Of a DNA stretch of 10,493 nt, positions 5,815-10,493 are shown in pieces; positions within the stretch are counted from its first letter, which is position 1, and the number at the start of each line of letters is the position of its first letter. The translations under genes and the position numbers were made by a program. The stretch comes from Deltaproteobacteria bacterium (GTDB lineage Bacteria > Desulfobacterota_C > Deferrisomatia > Deferrisomatales > JACRMM01). The stretch lies in NCBI GenBank assembly GCA_016218905.1, contig JACRCS010000423.1:1-10493 (forward strand), read 5' to 3'. The notes below the pieces were generated by a model, which saw only the letters and a list, made by a program, of their open reading frames with translations, did not search any database and had not been told where the DNA came from.

Positions 5815-7554
5815 ATGGGAACCTTTCGCGTCTGGGCGCCCGCGGCGCGCGAAACCGTGGAGCTCGACGTCGGCGGGCACCGCGTGCCGATGACCCGCGC
5901 CGGCGGCGGCTGGTGGACGGCCGACGTCCCGGAGGGCGGCCAAGAGCTCGAGTACGCCTTCCGTGTCGACGGCGGGAAAGCCCTCCCGGACCCGCGCTCC
6001 CCCTGGCAACCCAGGGGCGTCCACGGCCCCTCTCGCATCCCCGATCCCGCCTTCGCCTGGACGGACGGCGCCTGGCAGCCCCCGCCGCTCGCCTGCGCCG
6101 TAGTCTACGAGCTCCACGTCGGCACCTTCACCCCCGAGGGAACGTTCGAGGCGCTCATCGGCCGGCTCGACTACCTCAAGGGTCTCGGCGTCACCCACGT
6201 GGAGCTCATGCCGGTCAACGAGTTCCCCGGTTCCTTCGGCTGGGGATACGACGGGGTCGACCTCTTCGCTCCGCACCACGCCTACGGCGGCCCCTCGGGG
6301 CTCAACCGGCTGGTCGACGCCTGCCACGCCCGCGGCCTCGCGGTCCTCCTCGACGTCGTCTACAACCACTTCGGCCCGGAGGGTAATTACCTGCCCCGCT
6401 TCGGGCCCTATCTCAACGCCGACTGCAGGACCGCCTGGGGCGAAGCGGTGAACCTGGACGGTGCCGGGAGCGACGAGGTGCGCCGCTTCTTCTGCGACAA
6501 CGCGCGCCAGTGGCTTCGCGACTACCACTTCGACGGACTTCGTCTCGACGCCGTGCACGCGTACTTCGACCGGTCCGCCGTGCACCTGCTCGAGGAGCTC
6601 GGGGCGACCGTGCGCGGCCTCGAAAACGAGCTCGGGCGGCACCTCGTCCTCATCGCCGAGAGCGACCTGAACGATCCCCGCGTCCTCCGCGCCCCCGGGG
6701 CCGGGGGGTACGGAGTGGACGCCCAGTGGAGCGACGACTTCCACCACGCCCTCCACGCCCTCCTCACCGGAGACCGGACGGGGTACTACGCCGACTTCGG
6801 GCGTCTGGAGCACCTGGCGAAGGCGCTCTCGAACGCCTTCGTCTACGACGGAATCCGCTCGCAGTACCGGGGCAGACGCCACGGGCGGAAACCCGCGGGG
6901 CTCGCCGGTAGCCGCTTCCTGGGGTACCTCCAGACCCACGACCAGGTCGGGAATCGGGCGACCGGCGACCGGATCGGGCACCTCACCTCGCCGGACCGGC
7001 AGAAGGTCGGGGCCGCCCTCGTCCTCACCTCTCCTTTCGTGCCCATGCTCTTCCAGGGCGAGGAGTGGGCGGCCTCTTCGCCCTTCCTCTACTTCGCGGA
7101 CCACGAGGATCCCGCCCTGCGAGCGGCCGTGGCGGAGGGCAGGAGGAGCGAGTTCGCGAGCTTCGGCTGGGACCCGGAGTCCATTCCGGACCCCGGCGCC
7201 CGGGAGACCTTCGAACGCTCCAAGCTCCGGTGGGAGGAACTCGGGCTCGAGCCACACGCGTCGATGCTGGAGTGGTACCGCAGCCTCGTCCGCCTGCGGC
7301 ACCGGGAGCCGGCCCTCCGAGACGGGCGGCTGGAGGAGGTCGACGTCCGCTACAGCGAAGAGGAGCGGTGGATAGCGGTCGGCCGCGGTCCCTTCACCGT
7401 CCTCGCGAACCTCTCCGAGCGCGCGCGTTCTCTTCCACTGGCGCCGGACCGCCCCCGGAACATCCTTCTCCGCTCCCGTTCCGACGCCCATGTCGGAGAG
7501 ACCTCGGCCGAGCTTCCACCCGAGAGCGTGCTCCTCCTCGGTCCGGCCTCTTGA
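5815..7554 (+). CDS. treZ: Malto-oligosyltrehalose trehalohydrolase TreZ
   Basis: TreZ (EC 3.2.1.141) releases trehalose from maltooligosyltrehalose made by TreY. The 579-residue length is normal. An N-terminal beta domain (1-88) is followed by the GH13 barrel: YELHVGTFTPEGTF (98-111), DVVYNHFGPEGNYL (180-193), LRLDAVHA with nucleophile Asp245, LIAESD with acid/base Glu282, and THDQVGNR with Asp376. The stretch GEEWAASSPFLYFADHEDP (415-433) is typical of TreZ rather than of glycogen branching enzyme. A short C-terminal beta domain closes the protein. The ATG follows GGGAGGA. treY and glgX, its usual companions, are not in the window; the next gene is a small unknown. The call is firm, and an orphan position for treZ is somewhat unusual. 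Confidence 0.95.
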   Translation: MGTFRVWAPAARETVELDVGGHRVPMTRAGGGWWTADVPEGGQELEYAFRVDGGKALPDPRSPWQPRGVHGPSRIPDPAFAWTDGAWQPPPLACAVVYELHVGTFTPEGTFEALIGRLDYLKGLGVTHVELMPVNEFPGSFGWGYDGVDLFAPHHAYGGPSGLNRLVDACHARGLAVLLDVVYNHFGPEGNYLPRFGPYLNADCRTAWGEAVNLDGAGSDEVRRFFCDNARQWLRDYHFDGLRLDAVHAYFDRSAVHLLEELGATVRGLENELGRHLVLIAESDLNDPRVLRAPGAGGYGVDAQWSDDFHHALHALLTGDRTGYYADFGRLEHLAKALSNAFVYDGIRSQYRGRRHGRKPAGLAGSRFLGYLQTHDQVGNRATGDRIGHLTSPDRQKVGAALVLTSPFVPMLFQGEEWAASSPFLYFADHEDPALRAAVAEGRRSEFASFGWDPESIPDPGARETFERSKLRWEELGLEPHASMLEWYRSLVRLRHREPALRDGRLEEVDVRYSEEERWIAVGRGPFTVLANLSERARSLPLAPDRPRNILLRSRSDAHVGETSAELPPESVLLLGPAS

Positions 7555-7578
7555 ACCAGGGCCCCGGCGCGGTATTCT
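7551..7578 (+). promoter_or_regulatory. Promoter candidate overlapping the treZ stop, for the 93-residue gene
   Basis: TTGAAC (7551-7556, overlapping the treZ TGA) is followed after 16 bp by TATTCT (7573-7578). This would start transcription near 7585, about 38 nt before the small gene's ATG. Both boxes match the sigma-70 consensus at 4 of 6 positions. No terminator is seen between treZ and the small gene, so read-through is also possible. Confidence 0.5.
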
Positions 7579-7622
7579 GTCCCTGGGAGGGCGTGTCGAT
7601 CATACCGGCCTGGAGGTGCGGG

Positions 7623-7904
7623 ATGGGGAGCAGTTACCAGGAGGTGCTCGAAACCGGCGGCAAGCGCATCATCGAGATGGCCCTGGAGCTCGCGCGAGGA
7701 GAGAGGCTCCCCGTCCGGCGGATCTTCTGGGGCGACGGGAAGATCGAGCCGAACTACGTCAGCCAGGTCCTGACCATCGAGACCGGAGAGGAGCGCATCA
7801 AGGGCGTCTTCCACGAGGCCTGGATCTCCGGAGACGGAAAGCTCGAGCGGGACCGGGCCGAGAAGGTGCTCAAGGAGATGATCGAGCGGGTGGGAAGAGC
7901 GTAA
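7623..7904 (+). CDS. Small protein of unknown function (93 residues)
   Basis: I do not recognise a family. The ATG at 7623 is preceded by GGAGGTG at about 4 nt, and the frame has the strong G/C third-position bias of neighbouring genes, so it looks real. The protein is soluble and charged. It has an N-terminal helix (about 3-27, with LETGGKRIIEMALELARGE), then short segments with VRRIFWGDGKIEP and QVLTIETGEERIKGVF that look like beta strands. A C-terminal amphipathic helix (about 74-92, ERDRAEKVLKEMIERV) closes it. There is no signal peptide, membrane segment or cysteine. It follows treZ by 68 bp on the same strand and has its own promoter-like sequence. A small regulatory or structural protein is possible, but nothing supports a specific role. 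Confidence 0.75.
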   Translation: MGSSYQEVLETGGKRIIEMALELARGERLPVRRIFWGDGKIEPNYVSQVLTIETGEERIKGVFHEAWISGDGKLERDRAEKVLKEMIERVGRA

Positions 7905-7909
7905 AGGCC

Positions 7910-8011
7910 CGTTGCACGTTCTGCGTTCCGCGTTCTGTGTAAAGACCCGAGGAACACGAGAACCCCGGAGTTCAGATCGAACGCGAAACGCTGCACGCAG
8001 AACGCTGCACG
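7910..8011. repeat. Inverted arrays of degenerate 7-bp units between convergent genes
   Basis: The left arm (7910-7937) is four consecutive 7-mers starting CGTT (ending GCA, CTG, CCG, CTG). The right arm (7977-8011) is exactly five 7-mers that each end in ACG, which on the minus strand read CGTGCAG, CGTTCTG and variants. So both arms carry the same type of unit, in opposite orientation, around a 39-nt centre. The best complementary stretch is 10 bp (7917-7926 with 7995-8004). The array fills nearly all the space between the stop codons at 7904 and 8013-8015. No conventional terminator is seen, so it may serve as one for both genes. Confidence 0.8.
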
Positions 8012-8012
8012 A

Positions 8013-8969
8013 TCACAGTTGTTCGACCGTATACCCCTTCCGCCGCAGCGCCTCGAGCAGTCCGTGGTCGCCCACCAGGTGCGCCGCTCCGACGACGACG
8101 AAGTAGGTCTTCGTCTCCTTCAGAAACCCCTCGATCCGGGGGAGCCACTGCTCGTTGCGGTCGGTCAGGAGCTTCCGGAAGAGTCCCGGCTCGCGGGCGA
8201 GCGGCTCCTGGAGGGCGCTCGCCAGGGCCCCGGCGTCGCCGCTCCTCCACGCGTCGTAGATCGTCTTCAGGTCCTGCTCACCGGAGGCCAGTTCGTTGAG
8301 CGCCTCGGTCAGGAGCGACTCCTGCTCGGCTTCCGTGAGGCTGTCGAAGATCCCCAAGGGAGCCGCGGGCGACTCGAGGCCGACTACGGCCTTGCCGCTC
8401 TTCTTCGCGCGCTCGAAGAAGTGCCGGTCGACGCCCTCTTCCATCCAGAACCCCGCCCGCCGGATCTTGAGCTGCCCCAGGAAGAGCGCCACTGCCCACG
8501 GTTTCTGGTGCTCGACCACGCTGGGGTCGATGCCGGCCTCCCGGAGCACCTTCTCGAGCCTCAGCCGGACCCCGGGCGCGAGGCGCCGGCTGAGACCCGT
8601 CCCCTCCAGCACCGTCCTTTGGCGCAGGGCCTCCTGAACGGGACGCGCCGCGAGCTCGGCCAGGTCGCATTCCAGCACGAGGGCGGAGGACTCCTCGAAG
8701 GGGCGCTGGAACGCCTCCTCGAGCGGGTAGACGCCGGGCGGCAGCGCGTGGATGGAGCCGACGAGGTAGACGGAGTTGACGGCAGAGCCGATCCGCCACA
8801 GGGCGTGCTTCTCGCCGGCCTCGACCCGGGAGGCGACCGCCAGCGCGAGAAGGACGGCTGCCGCCCGGAGGATGCACCCTCTCCAGGAAACCGGCCTCGG
8901 AAGAACGCGGGAGCGGGGAGCAGCGTGCCCCCCACCGCTAGCCTTGGAGATCGTAGCCTCTCTCCTCAT
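8013..8969 (-). CDS. TraB/GumN-family protein (Tiki-like metalloprotease fold), exported
   Basis: This 318-residue protein belongs to the TraB/PrgY/GumN family, whose animal relative Tiki is a metal-dependent protease; bacterial roles are mostly unknown. Landmarks are WRIGSAVNSVYLVGSIHALPPGVYPL (about 58-83, containing the family GSxH), LVLECDL (97-103), the GVDRHFFERAKKSGKAVVGLES block (179-200), DRNEQWLPRI (270-279) and the C-terminal VVVGAAHLVGDHGLLEALRRKGY (291-313). The His and Glu residues expected for metal binding (His74, Glu100, His297) are present. A hydrophobic segment (about 34-47) ending near VEA-GEK suggests a signal peptide, with an unusually long N-terminal region of about 30 residues. 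The ATG at 8969 is the only in-frame standard start before the signal peptide, but it lacks a good ribosome-binding site. It lies 20 bp after the amt stop, so coupled translation is likely. Confidence 0.87.
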   Translation of the reverse strand: MRREATISKASGGGHAAPRSRVLPRPVSWRGCILRAAAVLLALAVASRVEAGEKHALWRIGSAVNSVYLVGSIHALPPGVYPLEEAFQRPFEESSALVLECDLAELAARPVQEALRQRTVLEGTGLSRRLAPGVRLRLEKVLREAGIDPSVVEHQKPWAVALFLGQLKIRRAGFWMEEGVDRHFFERAKKSGKAVVGLESPAAPLGIFDSLTEAEQESLLTEALNELASGEQDLKTIYDAWRSGDAGALASALQEPLAREPGLFRKLLTDRNEQWLPRIEGFLKETKTYFVVVGAAHLVGDHGLLEALRRKGYTVEQL

Positions 8970-9013
8970 AAAGGACAGGTCACACAGCCTCAGAGATCGT
9001 AGCCTCTCTCCTC
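8947..9013. repeat. Direct repeat: duplicated amt 3' end
   Basis: An exact 21-bp match occurs at 8947-8967 and 8993-9013, 46 bp apart. Similarity extends a few bases on both sides (CCT before, AAGG after). The 8993-9013 copy encodes the last residues of Amt (EERGYDL). The 8947-8967 copy lies immediately downstream of the TraB/GumN ATG and is read there in a different frame, as part of its first residues. It looks like a small tandem duplication between two adjacent co-oriented genes. Confidence 0.9.
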
Positions 9014-10297
9014 GTGAAGGGCGATGTCGAGCCCCTGCGTCTCCTGCTCCTCGGGCACCCGCAGTCCGATCCAGCCGTCCACGACCTTAAGGAGGATCGC
9101 CGTCAGGAGCGCTGTGTAGAGGGCCGTCGCGACCACCCCGATCGCCTGCACCCCCACCTGTTGGCCCATGGAAGAGATCCCCTGCGCAAAGCCGTTCCCG
9201 CTGAAGACCCCGAGGCTCTTCGAGGCGAAGATGCCGGCTGACAAGGTTCCGAGCATCCCGCCGACCCCGTGGACCGGGAAGACGTCGAGAGAGTCGTCGA
9301 TCTTGAAGACCCTCTTCACCGCCAGCGTGGCCCGGAAGCAGATCAGGCCGGCAGCGATCCCGATGACCAGGGCGCCTCCGGGGCCCACGTAGCCCGAGGC
9401 CGGCGTGATGGTACCCAGGCCCGCCACCATGCCCGTGACGATTCCGAGGGTACTCGGTTTTCCGTACTTGCTCCACTCGAGCACCGACCACGTGAGCGCG
9501 CCGGCGGCCGCGGAGAGGTGGGTCGCGAGCAGCGCCATGCCGGCGCTCCCGTTGGCGGCCAACGCGCTGCCGGCGTTGAAGCCGTACCACCCCACCCAGA
9601 GCATCCCCGCGCCCGCGGCGGTGAGCGTCATATTGTGGGGCGGCATGGCGAGCTCCGGGAAGCCCCGGCGCGGCCCGACCCAACGCGCACAGACGAGGGC
9701 CGCCACGCCCGCGCTGACGTGGACGACCGTTCCGCCGGCGAAGTCCAGGAGTCCCATCGAGCCGAGCCACCCCCCGCCCCAGACCCAATGCGCGATGGGA
9801 GCGTAGACGATCGTGAACCAGAGGCCGCTGAAGAGGAGCATGGCCGAGAAGCGGACCCGCTCGGCGAAACTGCCGATGACGAGCGCGGGGGTGATGATGG
9901 CAAACGTGAGCTGGTACATCGAAAAGACGCTCTCGGGGATCTCCCCCTTGAGCGTGTCCACGCCCAGGCCCGCGAGGAAGACGCGGTCGAGGCTCCCCAC
10001 GAGGCCGCCGAGATCCGGCCCGAAGGCGAGGCTGTAGCCGTAGAGCACCCAGAGGATCGACACCAGGGCGGTGATCGCGAAGCACTGCATGAGGACCGAG
10101 AGGACGTTCTTGGTCCGGACGAGGCCGCCGTAGAAGAGCGCGAGCCCCGGCACCGTCATGAAGAGGACTAGGGCCGTGGAGGCGAGGATCCAGGCCGTGT
10201 GGCCCGAGTTGAGGGCGGCGTCCGCCGCGAAGGCGGCCCCGGGAAGGAACACCCCGAGGAGCGCGAGGGAGACCGACGACGGGCGTTTCCAGTTCAT
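8990..10297 (-). CDS. amt: Ammonium transporter (Amt/MEP/Rh family)
   Basis: This 435-residue Amt channel protein moves ammonium across the inner membrane. An N-terminal signal peptide (MNWKRPSSV... to about Ala24-Ala25) is followed by about 11 hydrophobic segments. The family signature DFAGGTVVHVSAGVAAL (185-201) carries pore His193, and DVFPVHGVGGMLGTL (338-352) carries the twin His343. A Phe-gate region (FAIITPALVIGSFAERVRF) starts at 132. The cytosolic tail GLRVPEEQETQGLDIALHEERGYDL is of the type that contacts GlnK. I placed the start at the ATG at 10297, preceded by GGAGGAG; the frame is open upstream, but that part lacks a signal-peptide start. The PII gene glnK, usually adjacent, is absent on both sides in this window; a TraB/GumN gene follows instead. 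I found no sigma-54 -24/-12 site in the upstream 100 bp. Confidence 0.96.
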   Translation of the reverse strand: MNWKRPSSVSLALLGVFLPGAAFAADAALNSGHTAWILASTALVLFMTVPGLALFYGGLVRTKNVLSVLMQCFAITALVSILWVLYGYSLAFGPDLGGLVGSLDRVFLAGLGVDTLKGEIPESVFSMYQLTFAIITPALVIGSFAERVRFSAMLLFSGLWFTIVYAPIAHWVWGGGWLGSMGLLDFAGGTVVHVSAGVAALVCARWVGPRRGFPELAMPPHNMTLTAAGAGMLWVGWYGFNAGSALAANGSAGMALLATHLSAAAGALTWSVLEWSKYGKPSTLGIVTGMVAGLGTITPASGYVGPGGALVIGIAAGLICFRATLAVKRVFKIDDSLDVFPVHGVGGMLGTLSAGIFASKSLGVFSGNGFAQGISSMGQQVGVQAIGVVATALYTALLTAILLKVVDGWIGLRVPEEQETQGLDIALHEERGYDL

Positions 10298-10361
10298 GCG
10301 TAGACTCCTCCGGCTCGGCCGGCTGAGGATTGTGTAGGTCCTGGGGCAGTCCTGGCTATAC

Positions 10362-10371
10362 ACGACGTCGT
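10362..10371. promoter_or_regulatory. 10-bp perfect palindrome upstream of amt
   Basis: ACGACGTCGT lies about 65 bp upstream of the amt start, next to a TATA-containing stretch. It could be half of an operator or part of a promoter region. A 10-bp palindrome can also arise by chance in G+C-rich DNA. Confidence 0.25.
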
Positions 10372-10388
10372 AAATAGTTGCGCGTACC

Positions 10389-10475
10389 GGGTTGCCGTAG
10401 GGTGGGCGGTTCTCGCGCAGCGAGGTTCGCCCACGCGTGGGGCAACCCGCCTGCGGCGGAACGCCCCACCCTACG
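10389..10475. repeat. REP/MITE-like nested inverted-repeat element
   Basis: Terminal inverted repeats of about 13-14 bp (from 10396, CGTAGGGTGGG; to 10475, CCCACCCTACG; one extra base on the right arm) enclose three further hairpins: CTCG/CGAG (10412-10424), a perfect 12-bp palindrome CCCACGCGTGGG (10430-10441), and CCGCC/GGCGG near 10447-10459. In addition GGGTTGCC (10389-10396) is exactly inverted at 10441-10448, allowing an alternative fold. There is no open frame of interest. The element is non-coding and lies upstream of amt at the right edge. Confidence 0.72.
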
Positions 10476-10493
10476 CTCAGGGGCAGATGCGCA

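Noticed and set aside
5557..7491. 644-codon open frame on the minus strand opposite treZ (and similar long frames opposite the thiolase, 4359-5570, and opposite the acyl-CoA dehydrogenase, 1480-2658)
   Set aside because: These are antisense frames kept open by G+C-rich codon bias. The opposite strand encodes well-recognised enzymes, and the antisense products are low-complexity Arg/Gly/Val/Glu-rich with no motif.
10298..10400. Sigma-54/NtrC promoter before amt
   Set aside because: No TGGCAC-N5-TTGC-type element on the minus strand in the region available.

Overview
No new multi-gene system is visible in this window. It reads as chromosomal housekeeping and metabolic DNA from a G+C-rich, Gram-negative-type bacterium (by eye about two thirds G+C or more, with strong third-position G/C bias). 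A TonB-like protein and a signal-peptide-bearing TraB/GumN protein imply a cell envelope with a periplasm. The lineage cannot be fixed from sequence alone. Short heptamer repeats, REP-like hairpins and thiolase/acyl-CoA dehydrogenase genes would fit an uncultivated Acidobacteriota- or Deltaproteobacteria-like group, but that is a guess.

Left end (1-480, minus strand): a tRNA operon in the order Thr(UGU)-Tyr(GUA)-Gly(UCC)-Thr(GGU), cut by the left edge, with a clear TTGACA/TACTAT promoter. This is the E. coli thrU-tyrU-glyT-thrT order that precedes tufB, so an EF-Tu gene is predicted just off the left edge. Next (479-2622, minus) come a TonB-like energy transducer and an acyl-CoA dehydrogenase, with terminators after each.

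Middle (2885-7904, plus): thiE overlaps an alpha/beta hydrolase gene by 4 nt. A heptamer-repeat spacer follows, then an acetyl-CoA acetyltransferase with an unusual insertion of about 35 residues and a strong terminator. After that come treZ (trehalose release from maltooligosyltrehalose) and a 93-residue protein of unknown function with its own promoter-like sequence.

Right end (8013-10297, minus): an Amt ammonium transporter followed 20 bp later by a TraB/GumN-family gene. The start of the latter lies in a duplicated copy of the amt 3' end. Beyond amt, the window ends in a dense inverted-repeat (REP/MITE-like) element.

The genes are mostly separate units: translation, envelope energy coupling, fatty-acid or short-chain acyl-CoA metabolism, thiamine synthesis, trehalose synthesis and nitrogen uptake. 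The least ordinary signals are non-coding: two intergenic spacers built from degenerate 7-bp units facing each other in inverted orientation, the terminal hairpin cluster, and the duplicated amt tail. treZ, amt and the TonB-like gene each lack their usual partners (treY, glnK, exbBD) within the window.
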